NCBI RefSeq assembly: GCF_002160815.1
Contig: NZ_NFLH01000023.1
Coordinates: forward strand, 1 to 39,522
DNA length: 39,522 bases
Source: Massilimicrobiota sp. An134
Lineage (GTDB): Bacteria; Bacillota_I; Bacilli_A; Erysipelotrichales; Coprobacillaceae
Direction: 5' to 3'
The notes beneath the pieces are model-generated. The model saw nothing but the letters and a program-made list of their open reading frames with translations, ran no database searches and had not been told where the DNA came from. The translations under genes were made by a program, and so were the position numbers. Shown piece by piece: positions 31,186 through 39,497 of the stretch; within the stretch, counting starts at the first letter, position 1, and every line of letters starts with the position of its first letter.

Positions 31186-31971
31186 TTATAAATGAAGATG
31201 TGAAACAGATAAATCCTGATAATCAAAAAATCCTTGTGAAGATTCTACAAAAGTTTGTGTATCTCCCGTTGTATAAATGGTAATTGTCTGAGGTAATGAA
31301 GACGTATTTTCTAGATGATGGTTTTTAAGATATGAAGCCACTTCCTGACAGATAGATGCACTGCTGGAAATATAATCAATATCTTCCATCACGTCTTGAA
31401 ACTGTTTTAATAGAATAGGATAATGTGTACACCCTAAAATTAAAGCATCTATTTTATTTTGATATGGCAACAAATATTCTCCTAAAAGTTCTTGTATTCC
31501 ATATTTGTATTCACCAGACTCAATGACTGGAACTAAGCGTGGTGTCGCCAATTCATAAACAGTTAATTCAGGATTGTATTGTAAAAGCATTTGACGATAC
31601 TTATGAGATTGAATTGTTGCCGATGTCGCAATCACCAAGACTCTTTGATGATGACGTGCTAAAAACTCATGTACTGTTGAATGAATGACACCTACGATGG
31701 GAATATGTGGATATAACTTCTGTAATTCATCCAAGACATTTGCACTTGTTGTATTACAAGCCAAAACAATCATTTTAACATGTTGTTTTGCAAAATAATC
31801 ACATATTTGACGTGTATATTCTAAAAGTTGACTTTTCGTTTTATCACCATAAGGACAATGTGCATTATCACCAATATAAATCATATTTTCATGCGGAAAC
31901 TGTTGACGCATATAGTCTAAAACTGTAAGTCCCCCTACTCCAGAATCAAAGATTCCAATTGGATTATTCAT
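31186..31971 (-). CDS. murI: Glutamate racemase
   Basis: A 261-aa cofactor-independent racemase making D-glutamate for peptidoglycan. FDSGVGGLTVL near the N-terminus, the first catalytic cysteine in VLACNTTSAN and the second in ILGCTHYPIL are all present. It follows the VanY-like gene with a 2-base gap, its GAGGGAGA ribosome-binding site lying within that gene. Genes vanY-like and murI form an operon; gerM follows after a hairpin. Confidence 0.95.
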   Translation of the reverse strand: MNNPIGIFDSGVGGLTVLDYMRQQFPHENMIYIGDNAHCPYGDKTKSQLLEYTRQICDYFAKQHVKMIVLACNTTSANVLDELQKLYPHIPIVGVIHSTVHEFLARHHQRVLVIATSATIQSHKYRQMLLQYNPELTVYELATPRLVPVIESGEYKYGIQELLGEYLLPYQNKIDALILGCTHYPILLKQFQDVMEDIDYISSSASICQEVASYLKNHHLENTSSLPQTITIYTTGDTQTFVESSQGFFDYQDLSVSHLHL

Positions 31972-31973
31972 AA

Positions 31974-33122
31974 TTATTCTCCCTCGTTTTGTAATTGATA
32001 TTCTTCTAATGTTAAATTTGAATCATGCAAAGATTTAGCTAAAGATTTACCAACATATCGATAAATATGAGCATCATAGGCATGATTTGTAATAGAAGCC
32101 TTGCGCTGTGGATATCTTAAAATAAAACCATATTCATAAGCATGTTCTTCAAGCCATTTTGACATCTCAGTATTTTCAAATTCCTGATAAGCCAATTCAG
32201 ATTGTGTGACTTCAATTGTTAAACCTAGCTGCATTTCATTATAACCCACTTCTTTTTCATCTAATGTCTGTGGTGACTGATAAGCACTGCGCAATAAAAA
32301 GCCTTTGTATTCTTTGCTTAAATCTGTATAAAGTTTTAATAAAGCATTATATGCATCCTTTTGTAAATACATTGTATAACTTACCCTTGGTATATCCTGT
32401 ACGAGAAGTAATTCACGTGGCTCATATTTTCCAATATAGTTTTGTTGATTCACTAAGGTATCTAACTCATAAGGTGCAAAAACCATTTGTACTCCTGCTG
32501 GTAATGTTGTCGCCATTAAATCAGCTAAAGTCTGCTGATTATAAGCACGTGTTAACATTTCCATAATCTGACTAATCTGATTTAAATCATCATAGCCCAT
32601 TTCCTGTAAAATGAGGATATATTTCTCGCTATCCTGTACAAATGAATAATCATTTTCCTGATATAATGATTTCAGTGATGTGTAGATATCAATATAGTCA
32701 AAATTAAAATTGTCAGTATTTAAAAAAGCTTCTTCCAAAACATCATGTACTAATACTTTGGCCTGATCAAAAGCTTGTTGACGATAAAGATAATCTAATC
32801 GTGTAGCTAAAGAATTTCCAGTTTCTAGAATATCTGTTATTGTTGAATAACGATGAGTTTCTTTTAAAAGGTTATAATATTGATAATTGACTAATTGAAA
32901 ATCATCATATTCTATGTAGTCAATAAATAGATCAATTGAAATCTGATTATCTATTAAATATTCCTGTTCGTCATCACTTAAATATTTTTCAATTAAGACA
33001 CGATTATCATTATTAATGCCATTAAGTCTATAAAATTTATCAAAATGAAGATTAACAACATAAAAAGAACAACCAAACAAAATAATGATTACAAGAAATA
33101 AGTGCCATGTTTTTAATTTCAT
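31974..33122 (-). CDS. VanY-family (M15B) peptidase-like protein with lost zinc ligands
   Basis: A 382-aa exported protein: an N-terminal hydrophobic segment (residues 5-24, ending ILFGC, a poor lipobox), a helical region of about 200 residues, then a C-terminal VanY-like domain. The fold markers are LLRSAYQSPQ, LGL, WLEEHAYEYGFILRYP and YRYVG. Zinc motif SxHxxGxAxD is NEMQLGLTIE (residues 295-304; His to Met, Asp to Glu), and the ExWH motif is DAHI (350-353; the ligand position is Ile). It is thus probably not a D-Ala-D-Ala carboxypeptidase but may still bind wall peptides. It is co-transcribed with murI. Confidence 0.8.
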   Translation of the reverse strand: MKLKTWHLFLVIIILFGCSFYVVNLHFDKFYRLNGINNDNRVLIEKYLSDDEQEYLIDNQISIDLFIDYIEYDDFQLVNYQYYNLLKETHRYSTITDILETGNSLATRLDYLYRQQAFDQAKVLVHDVLEEAFLNTDNFNFDYIDIYTSLKSLYQENDYSFVQDSEKYILILQEMGYDDLNQISQIMEMLTRAYNQQTLADLMATTLPAGVQMVFAPYELDTLVNQQNYIGKYEPRELLLVQDIPRVSYTMYLQKDAYNALLKLYTDLSKEYKGFLLRSAYQSPQTLDEKEVGYNEMQLGLTIEVTQSELAYQEFENTEMSKWLEEHAYEYGFILRYPQRKASITNHAYDAHIYRYVGKSLAKSLHDSNLTLEEYQLQNEGE

Positions 33123-33142
33123 GTCATCACCCTTTCTCGACT

Positions 33143-33171
33143 ATTATAATACATATTGTTATATTTTTAAA
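33143..33171 (-). promoter_or_regulatory. Promoter of the VanY-like gene and murI
   Basis: TTTAAA (33166-33171), a 17-base spacer, TATAAT (33143-33148) on the - strand, upstream of GGGTGAT. Confidence 0.55.
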
Positions 33172-33203
33172 GAAAAGAAATTGATTTCTAAAGATCAATT
33201 TCT
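33169..33203 (-). terminator. Terminator of gerE
   Basis: AGAAATTGAT (33176-33185) pairs with ATCAATTTCT (33194-33203), a 10-bp stem with an 8-base loop, followed by TTTTCTTT on the - strand. It covers the gerE stop region. Confidence 0.82.
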
Positions 33204-33391
33204 TTCATTTTAATAAGTTCCAAGACAGCCTGGATACGAGATTCAACACCTAGTTTTTGAATCACATTGGAAATATGATTACGAACTGTCTTTTCACTAA
33301 TATATAATTGTTTTGCAATTTCTTTTGTTGTATAAGATTGTATCAAGAGTGTAAATATCTCTTTTTCACGCTTTGTCAATAAGGAATGCAT
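33188..33391 (-). CDS. gerE: Late sporulation transcription factor GerE
   Basis: A 67-aa single LuxR-type helix-turn-helix protein with no receiver domain, close to B. subtilis GerE: LLTKREKEIFTLLIQ, TTKEIAKQLYISEKTVRNHISNVIQKLGVESR. GerE tunes sigma-K-dependent coat genes in the mother cell. Two ATGs stand in tandem; 33391 is six bases from GGGAGG, while 33394 is three. A sigma-K promoter lies just upstream, overlapping the end of uvrC. Gene order gerE, then murI and gerM, follows B. subtilis gerE-ysmB-racE-gerM with ysmB replaced by the VanY-like gene. Confidence 0.92.
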   Translation of the reverse strand: MHSLLTKREKEIFTLLIQSYTTKEIAKQLYISEKTVRNHISNVIQKLGVESRIQAVLELIKMKEIDL

Positions 33392-33407
33392 CATAACCCT
33401 CCCACAT

Positions 33408-33436
33408 TAATATATGAGTAAAGGTTATGAGCTGTG
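33408..33436 (-). promoter_or_regulatory. Sigma-K promoter of gerE
   Basis: CACA (33433-33436), a 16-base gap, then CATATATTA (33408-33416) on the - strand, matching mACm-N15/16-CATAnnnTA. The -35 lies inside the last codons of uvrC. The -10 ends four bases before GGGAGGG. B. subtilis gerE is a sigma-K gene. Confidence 0.68.
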
Positions 33437-35197
33437 CTCATTTGTATGCAAAGATTGAAAAAGTTCTTTCGCAACTTTTTCAGGTAAAACTTCCTGAAGT
33501 TCTTCTATAGTTGCTTCTCTCATTCGTTTTACACTTTTAAAATGATGCAACAATTGTTGCTTACGTTTTGGTCCGATTCCTTCAATATCATCTAACGTAG
33601 AAGCAAATAAAGATTTAGAACGTACATTTTTATGAAAACTAATAGCATAACGGTGAACTTCATCTTGCATACGTGTCAATAAAAAGAAAAGTTCACTTTT
33701 TGGATGAATAGGTATTGGCTGCCCATCCTGGTCCAACAACATGGCCGTCGAATGTTTATCGTCTTTAGCCAACCCATAAACAGGTATATTCATTGCTAAT
33801 GAATCAATAACTTCTTTAGCCGCATGAATTTGTCCTAATCCACCATCTACAATAATCATATCAGGAGGTGTCAGATTTTCCATCAAGACACGGTAATATC
33901 TACGATAAATCACTTCTCGCATACTTCCATAATCATCAGGTCCATCAACAGTTTTGATTTTAAATTTACGATAATCCTTTTTAGAAGGAACGCCATCTTT
34001 AAAACAAACCATTCCAGCAACTGCATAAGCACCCTGAATATTAGAATTATCAAACAATTCAATAATATGAGGTGTTTTCATATGCAAAAGTTCACCTAAC
34101 TGTTGGATAGCACCTAAAGTCGCCGCTTCATTTTTTTCCATTAATTGGAATTTCTTTTCTAATGATTCTTTAGCATTTTCAATCGCCATTTGAACAAGAG
34201 AAGCCTTATTACCTTTTTGAGGTTTTAGAATTTTACATTCAATAATTTGTGAAAGCAAATCTATATCCATATCCATAGGAACAAGAATTTCCTTTGGTAA
34301 GGTATTATTTTGATAAAACGAAACCATAAATTGCTGCAAACTCTCTTGAACATGATCTTCAATAGGTATTAAATTCAAATCACGTGATAACAGTTTACCG
34401 TGACGCATAAAAAATAACTGGATGCTTAAATAACCATGATCAACATAATATCCTAAAATATCACGATCAATCTGATCATTAAATTGAACATGCTGTTTAG
34501 CTGTCACATAACGAATATGTGAAATTAAATCACGATATTCTTTAGCTTGCTCAAAATTCAATTCCTCACTAGCCTTCATCATTTTTTCAGTTAACTCATT
34601 GACTTTTTCTTTGATGTCCCCATTAAGAAGTTTAGTAATAGATTTTTTAATATCAACATATATATTCTCATCAACATCTTGAATACATGGCGCCAGACAT
34701 TGTCCCAATGAATAATAAAGACAAGGTTTTTTAGGAATATGATTACATTTTCTAAGAGGATATAAACGATTTAATAATTTAAAAGTTTCTCTAGCTGCAG
34801 TAGCATCTGGAAATGGGCCAAAATGTTTGGCTTTTTTTTCTTTGGCATTTCTAACAATACGTAAGCGAGGATGTGTTTCATTTGTCATTTGAATATATGG
34901 ATAATAGGTATTATCCATAAACATTATATTATATTGAGGGGTATAATCTTTAATCAGATTAATTTCTAAAAGCAGTGCTTCTTTTTCACTATCAGTTACA
35001 ATATAATCAAAATCCTCAATTTCACTTACCAGTTTTGTCGTTTTATAATTATGAACACCAACAAAATAAGAATGAACACGATTTTTTAATTTTTTAGCTT
35101 TACCAACATAAATCACAGTTCCCTCTTTATTTTTCATTAAATAGCATCCTGGTGATGCTGGTAATAAAGAGAGCTTATTTCTAATAAGATCATTCAT
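33425..35197 (-). CDS. uvrC: Excinuclease ABC subunit C
   Basis: A 590-aa nucleotide-excision repair nuclease. The N-terminal GIY-YIG domain (PGCYLMKNKEGTVIYVGKAKKLKNRV) makes the 3' cut, the UVR motif ASEELNFEQAKEYRD around residue 215 contacts UvrB, the RNase H-like C-terminal nuclease domain includes FDNSNIQGAYAV and IVDGGLGQI, and tandem helix-hairpin-helix sequence (IEGIGPKRKQQLLHHF) ends it. Its ATG overlaps the mutS2 stop as TAATG. It is the last gene of cvpA-mutS2-uvrC. Confidence 0.95.
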   Translation of the reverse strand: MNDLIRNKLSLLPASPGCYLMKNKEGTVIYVGKAKKLKNRVHSYFVGVHNYKTTKLVSEIEDFDYIVTDSEKEALLLEINLIKDYTPQYNIMFMDNTYYPYIQMTNETHPRLRIVRNAKEKKAKHFGPFPDATAARETFKLLNRLYPLRKCNHIPKKPCLYYSLGQCLAPCIQDVDENIYVDIKKSITKLLNGDIKEKVNELTEKMMKASEELNFEQAKEYRDLISHIRYVTAKQHVQFNDQIDRDILGYYVDHGYLSIQLFFMRHGKLLSRDLNLIPIEDHVQESLQQFMVSFYQNNTLPKEILVPMDMDIDLLSQIIECKILKPQKGNKASLVQMAIENAKESLEKKFQLMEKNEAATLGAIQQLGELLHMKTPHIIELFDNSNIQGAYAVAGMVCFKDGVPSKKDYRKFKIKTVDGPDDYGSMREVIYRRYYRVLMENLTPPDMIIVDGGLGQIHAAKEVIDSLAMNIPVYGLAKDDKHSTAMLLDQDGQPIPIHPKSELFFLLTRMQDEVHRYAISFHKNVRSKSLFASTLDDIEGIGPKRKQQLLHHFKSVKRMREATIEELQEVLPEKVAKELFQSLHTNEHSS

Positions 35198-37506
35198 TAT
35201 TCAAAATATACCAGTGTAGCCCCTAATCCACCTTCATTAGGTCCACCATCTCGATATGATACAACGTGTTTGTTCTTATCTAAAATTTTCCTTACTCCTT
35301 TTCGAAGTGCACCAGTTCCCATTCCATGTACAATACGGACATGCGGATATCCCATCACCAAAGCATCATCCAAGAATTTATCAACCAATGCCATTGCCTC
35401 TTCATATCTTTTGCCAATAATATTGATTTCATAATTTCCTGTTTTAGAAACGGTTGATTTCTTTATTTTTGCTTTTTCAACTTTTTTCACTTTTGTTTGA
35501 GGATGTAAATAAAGCACTTCATCTTCATGTAATTTAACATTGAGTCCAGATATAGAAACCATAACCATATGATTCTTTAAAACTTCCACAATATCCCCTT
35601 CTCTGTTCATCTTCAACACACGAACATGATCTCCAATATGCAATTGATGATCCTGTTTATGAACAACCTCCTGATTAACATATTTCATTTGATCTAAATC
35701 ATGACGTATTTGATTCATTTCATGAGGTTTTAATGTCGATTGTTTCATAATGTTCATCATATCCTGAACTTCTGTTTTGGCTTTATCAATAATTGCATTA
35801 GCCTCGTCTTTAGCTTTTTGAATCATTTGATCTTTTTGATTTTCTATCTGACGTAACTGTTTTTCATATTTGTTTTGTAAGATTTGAACTTCTTCTTGAG
35901 ATTCAATAAGTTGTTTTCCCTTTTGTTCTAAAATATCCTCTTTCATTTGCAGTGTTTCCATTAATCTTTCATGTTCAGACATGGATTCATTTTTAATATT
36001 TCGTGCATTTTGAACAATGTTTTTGTCTAAACCTAAAAGTTCTGCAATTTCAATAGCATATGATTGTCCAACACTGTCCAATTTCAAATGATATGTTGGT
36101 TTCATTGACTCCACATCAAAAGCAACGGCCGCCATCAATATCTCTGGATGCTCTTTAGCAAATGTTTTGAGTCGACCATAATGGGTAGTGGCTAAAACAA
36201 AAGATTTCATATCTACAAAACGTGATAAAATAGCTTCAGCCAGACTTTCTCCTTCTTGAGGATCAGTTCCAGATCCAATTTCATCTAATATAACTAAACT
36301 TGATGCAGTTGCATGATATAAAATATCTATAATTTTCATCATATGACTAGAAAATGTTGAAAGTGACTGCTCAATAGACTGTTCATCCCCCAAATCGACA
36401 TATATCTGATCAAATAAAGGAATAACAGCTTCTCGAGCTGGGACTGGTAGTCCACATAACGCCATAAACGATAATAAACCAGCTGTTTTTAATGTCACTG
36501 TTTTTCCACCAGTATTGCTTCCAGTAATTAATAAAATACGATGCTGTTTTAATATAATATCATTCGCAATCACTTTTTCTTGATCAATACATGGATGACG
36601 TGCTTCTAAAAAAGACAAAACATTGCCATCTTTTTGGATCGTTGGTCGACAACAATGATAAAGCACACCAAACTGTGCTTTAGCAAAAATAAAATCTAAT
36701 TCAGTAAGAATCTCTAAATTGAAATGAAAGTGATAATAATGATTTTTAACAAGTTGAGAAAGATAAAAAAGAATACGTTCCACTTCTTCCTTTTCTTGAG
36801 CCTCGTATAAACTGATCTGATTGTTCATACTTACAACCTCTGCTGGTTCAATATAAACAGTTTGCCCAGTCGCACTTTGAGCATGAATAAGTCCTTGAAT
36901 CTGATTTTTATGATGCGACTGAACTGGCAATACCAGCCGATTATTTCTTGATGTCATTTGATCAATAGATAAATAATCCTGACTTTCCTTCACAAGATGT
37001 TCCATTCTTGTACGGATTTGTGACTGAGTATGCCTTATCTGTTGACGAATATGAAAAAGCTTAGGACTGGCATGATCATCAACTTGACCATCTGGAGTTA
37101 TACATTTTCTTATTTCTTCTAATAAACGGGGTTGAGCTACTAAACCAGTGTTAAGTTCATTTAAAAAATGAGCTGTTATTTCGCTATTATCAAAATAATT
37201 TTGGACATTAACAACACATTCCAGATGAGTTTGGACATGTAACAATTCTTCACCTGTTAATTGACCATCTCTATTGGCTTTTTTTAAACTCAAAGAAATA
37301 TCACTAAGTCCACCTAATGGTAATCTTCCTTGTCGATCAATAAATTTCATGGCTTCATCAACTTTATCTAACGCCTCATTAACATCATCTTCATCATCAA
37401 ATATCTGTAATTTTTGAACTTCTTGTTTCCCTAATGATGAAGCACAAAAACGCATAATTTTTTCTTGAATGATGTTCATTTCTAATGTTTCATATATATT
37501 CTTCAT
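35197..37506 (-). CDS. mutS2: MutS2 with atypical Smr domain
   Basis: A 769-aa MutS2: core and lever domains, ATPase Walker A GSNTGGKTV near residue 330, Walker B LVILDEIGSGTDP, signature LSTFSSHM, a coiled coil around residues 515-600, a KOW-like HIGDHVRVLKM segment, and the C-terminal Smr domain (VRIVHGMGTGALRKGV). MutS2 suppresses recombination and, in B. subtilis, rescues collided ribosomes. The Smr LDLRG motif is INIIG (residues 694-698), lacking the Asp and Arg. It lies 4 bases after cvpA and overlaps uvrC by one base. Confidence 0.94.
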   Translation of the reverse strand: MKNIYETLEMNIIQEKIMRFCASSLGKQEVQKLQIFDDEDDVNEALDKVDEAMKFIDRQGRLPLGGLSDISLSLKKANRDGQLTGEELLHVQTHLECVVNVQNYFDNSEITAHFLNELNTGLVAQPRLLEEIRKCITPDGQVDDHASPKLFHIRQQIRHTQSQIRTRMEHLVKESQDYLSIDQMTSRNNRLVLPVQSHHKNQIQGLIHAQSATGQTVYIEPAEVVSMNNQISLYEAQEKEEVERILFYLSQLVKNHYYHFHFNLEILTELDFIFAKAQFGVLYHCCRPTIQKDGNVLSFLEARHPCIDQEKVIANDIILKQHRILLITGSNTGGKTVTLKTAGLLSFMALCGLPVPAREAVIPLFDQIYVDLGDEQSIEQSLSTFSSHMMKIIDILYHATASSLVILDEIGSGTDPQEGESLAEAILSRFVDMKSFVLATTHYGRLKTFAKEHPEILMAAVAFDVESMKPTYHLKLDSVGQSYAIEIAELLGLDKNIVQNARNIKNESMSEHERLMETLQMKEDILEQKGKQLIESQEEVQILQNKYEKQLRQIENQKDQMIQKAKDEANAIIDKAKTEVQDMMNIMKQSTLKPHEMNQIRHDLDQMKYVNQEVVHKQDHQLHIGDHVRVLKMNREGDIVEVLKNHMVMVSISGLNVKLHEDEVLYLHPQTKVKKVEKAKIKKSTVSKTGNYEINIIGKRYEEAMALVDKFLDDALVMGYPHVRIVHGMGTGALRKGVRKILDKNKHVVSYRDGGPNEGGLGATLVYFE

Positions 37507-37510
37507 TTTA

Positions 37511-38284
37511 TCACCCCTTTATTTGAGATAGAACGTCTTGAATCTGTTGTGTTGAATAGTTTGAATCTTCTAATAATTGTGTTAACTGCTGAATTTGTGA
37601 AGGATTCAACTGAATGGTCTGATTTTGATGAAATACATAATCTTCAAATAATTGAAGTGCATCTTGTTCATTGATAAAATGAGCATTCATGGCATTCAAT
37701 GTAAATTCAGCGATAAATTCTTTTGAATAAGTATCCAGACTATTATTATCTTGCATAAGATCACTCATATTCATAACGGTTTGAGTGACATCGGGAATCA
37801 TATCGACAATGGCATTTGCGATATAGGAATTTTGAATCATTTCTTTTCCATTAGCTACAAATGGAATGAAAAGAAAAACCAGACAGATATAAATAATCAA
37901 TATTCCTTCAACCACATGACAACATAAACCTAATAAACGATCTGCAAAAGCAGTTAAAGAAAAAGTATGCATAATACCTTTTAATAGTGGTTTTACCAAA
38001 ACTTCTATGATTTTTTTTATGATCATGAAAACAATAAATAGGATGAAACCAACGACTATACGATTAATTGTAGAACCTATTAGTGAAGCAATAAAATCAT
38101 GGCTGTCATATTGATAAATTGTCCATATTGATGATAATGGATCACTTAAAAAATAGACCAACAATAAAACGAATAAAAAAGATACAATATCATAAAGCTG
38201 AATAATGAATCCTTTTTTATACCCAATAATCGCAGTTATCACTAAAAATATGACACAAATGATGTCTATTGAAAAAAAATCCAA
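37511..38284 (-). CDS. cvpA: CvpA family membrane protein
   Basis: A 257-aa protein with about four membrane segments in the first 140 residues (starting DIICVIFLVITAIIGYKKGFIIQLYDIVSF), followed by a soluble Gln- and Asn-rich tail. The early GYKKGF signature is typical of CvpA. It matches yshB, which precedes polX-mutS2 in B. subtilis; polX and zapA are missing here. The start is TTG, seven bases after AAGGAGGG. A perfect sigma-A promoter drives it and the downstream repair genes. Confidence 0.85.
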   Translation of the reverse strand: MDFFSIDIICVIFLVITAIIGYKKGFIIQLYDIVSFLFVLLLVYFLSDPLSSIWTIYQYDSHDFIASLIGSTINRIVVGFILFIVFMIIKKIIEVLVKPLLKGIMHTFSLTAFADRLLGLCCHVVEGILIIYICLVFLFIPFVANGKEMIQNSYIANAIVDMIPDVTQTVMNMSDLMQDNNSLDTYSKEFIAEFTLNAMNAHFINEQDALQLFEDYVFHQNQTIQLNPSQIQQLTQLLEDSNYSTQQIQDVLSQIKG

Positions 38285-38310
38285 GAAAAACCCTCCTTAT
38301 AAACGCCGAT

Positions 38311-38339
38311 ATTATAACATTTGAAAAATGTTCTGTCAA
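38311..38339 (-). promoter_or_regulatory. Consensus sigma-A promoter of cvpA-mutS2-uvrC
   Basis: TTGACA (38334-38339), exactly 17 bases, TATAAT (38311-38316), with an extended TGT at 38317-38319. It diverges from the rnhC gene. Confidence 0.88.
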
Positions 38340-38353
38340 AATTAACAAAATTA

Positions 38354-38362
38354 TGTTAAAAT
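38354..38362 (+). promoter_or_regulatory. Extended -10 promoter of the rnhC-like gene
   Basis: TGTTAAAAT, an extended -10 ending six bases before GAGGTG. The -35 region (TGTCAA at 17 bases) is the reverse complement of the cvpA -35, so the two divergent promoters share a -35 region. Confidence 0.5.
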
Positions 38363-38380
38363 AATAATGAGGTGATTAAC

Positions 38381-39289
38381 GTGGAACCAATTATTTTAAA
38401 AGTTGAACAAATTACATTGGAGAAAATGAAAAAATATTATGATAGTCAAATGGTTCCAGTTGATGACACAAACCTTATATTTAAAGCACATGCTATTGGT
38501 TGCGATATTATCGCTAAAGATAATCATACAGTTGAGTTTTCGGGTGCTAATGCTTTTCAGGAAGCCAAACATTGGTCTAAGAAAATAGCGAAACAATTAG
38601 CTAATATGACAACGAACATTGAAGATATTTTTCCGTATCATCATATTGGATGTGCTGAAACAGGTTCTACTGATTATTTAGGTCCAATCTGTGTTGTATC
38701 ATGTTATGTACACGAAAAAGATATTGAGTTATTAAAAGAGCTCAAAATTGATGATATAACAACTTTAAGTAATCGTGAAATTATTCAATGTGCAAAGCTC
38801 ATTAAAGACAAGCTTATTTATAGTTTATTAATTTTAGATAACTCACATTATAATAAAATGGTAAGTGATGGTTTTAATCAAGCTAATATTAAATCAAAAC
38901 TCTACAATCAGGCAACTGTGAATGTTATGCAGAAAGTCAAACAAAATGTAAAGGTAAAAGTGATCAATCAATTTGTTTCTCCAAAAACATATTTTAATTA
39001 TCTGAAAAATGAAGTTATTGTTGTAAAAGATTTAATGTTTGTTTCAGATGCCGAACAAAAATACATGGCTGTATTAGCTGCTGAAATTTTATCAAGATAT
39101 GCATATTTACAGTATTTTGCAAATATGACAAAGAGTTTAAAAATGAATTTAATCCGTGGATCAAGTTCTCAAGTTGATGTTGTTGCTGCAAAGATTGCTG
39201 CTAAATATGGCGAAAATATTTTAACAAAAGTTGTCAAACTCAATTTTACAAACACAAAACGTGTTAAGGCATTATTGAAAGAACAGTAA
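38381..39289 (+). CDS. rnhC: RNase HIII-like protein with degenerate active site
   Basis: A 302-aa protein aligned along its length with RNase HIII, including the N-terminal TBP-like domain. The catalytic domain is recognisable (YLGPICVV, YSLLIL, HYNKM, NQANIKSKLYNQA, LAAEILSRYAYL, NFTNTKRVKALL). The DEVGxGD motif reads AETGSTD (residues 92-98; first Asp to Ala), and the IDQF aspartate is Asn196; Glu93 and Glu225 remain. Two of four expected acidic ligands are missing, so hydrolysis of RNA-DNA hybrids is unlikely. GTG 38381 is preferred: AGGTGA ends five bases upstream, overlapping the earlier GTG 38372. The divergent cvpA neighbour matches the usual rnhC-zapA-cvpA arrangement. Confidence 0.85.
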   Translation: MEPIILKVEQITLEKMKKYYDSQMVPVDDTNLIFKAHAIGCDIIAKDNHTVEFSGANAFQEAKHWSKKIAKQLANMTTNIEDIFPYHHIGCAETGSTDYLGPICVVSCYVHEKDIELLKELKIDDITTLSNREIIQCAKLIKDKLIYSLLILDNSHYNKMVSDGFNQANIKSKLYNQATVNVMQKVKQNVKVKVINQFVSPKTYFNYLKNEVIVVKDLMFVSDAEQKYMAVLAAEILSRYAYLQYFANMTKSLKMNLIRGSSSQVDVVAAKIAAKYGENILTKVVKLNFTNTKRVKALLKEQ

Positions 39290-39317
39290 GAATGGAAATG
39301 AACCATTCTTTTTTATT
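39288..39317 (+). terminator. Terminator of the rnhC-like gene
   Basis: AAGAATGG (39288-39295) pairs with CCATTCTT (39303-39310), followed by a T-rich run. It overlaps the stop codon. Confidence 0.85.
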
Positions 39318-39431
39318 ATTACCTTTTGATATTTTATAAAACCAATTTTGAATAAGTTTATAAAATAAAAAAACTGAGCTATATTGGAATGATTAAAAAC
39401 AATGGTATATTAAATAATCGCGGGGTAAACC

Positions 39432-39497
39432 TTAACCTTTAATTTTATTACGGGGTTTGCCTTTTTCTGCTTTAATTTCTAAATGGGGTAATTTCAT
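39432..39497 (-). CDS. Possible 21-residue basic peptide, unrecognised
   Basis: An open frame of 21 codons (start MKLPHLEIK, end RNKIKG) with AGGAGG 12 bases before the ATG, longer than ideal. It is lysine-rich. The stretch 39318-39431 shows no other gene. GGGG-bearing segments CGGGGTAAACC and CGGGGTTTGCC lie at and inside its 3' end and stand out from the AT-rich surroundings. It may belong to a mobile element or another gene start beyond the window; I do not recognise it. Confidence 0.3.
   Translation of the reverse strand: MKLPHLEIKAEKGKPRNKIKG

Noticed and set aside
31023-31283. Open frame of 86 codons on the + strand in the murI-gerM gap
   Set aside because: No Shine-Dalgarno before its ATG, overlap with the end of murI, and the composition of translated AT-rich spacer.
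32216-32566. 116-codon + strand frame
   Set aside because: Shadow of the VanY-like gene, whose C-terminal motifs on the other strand are clear.
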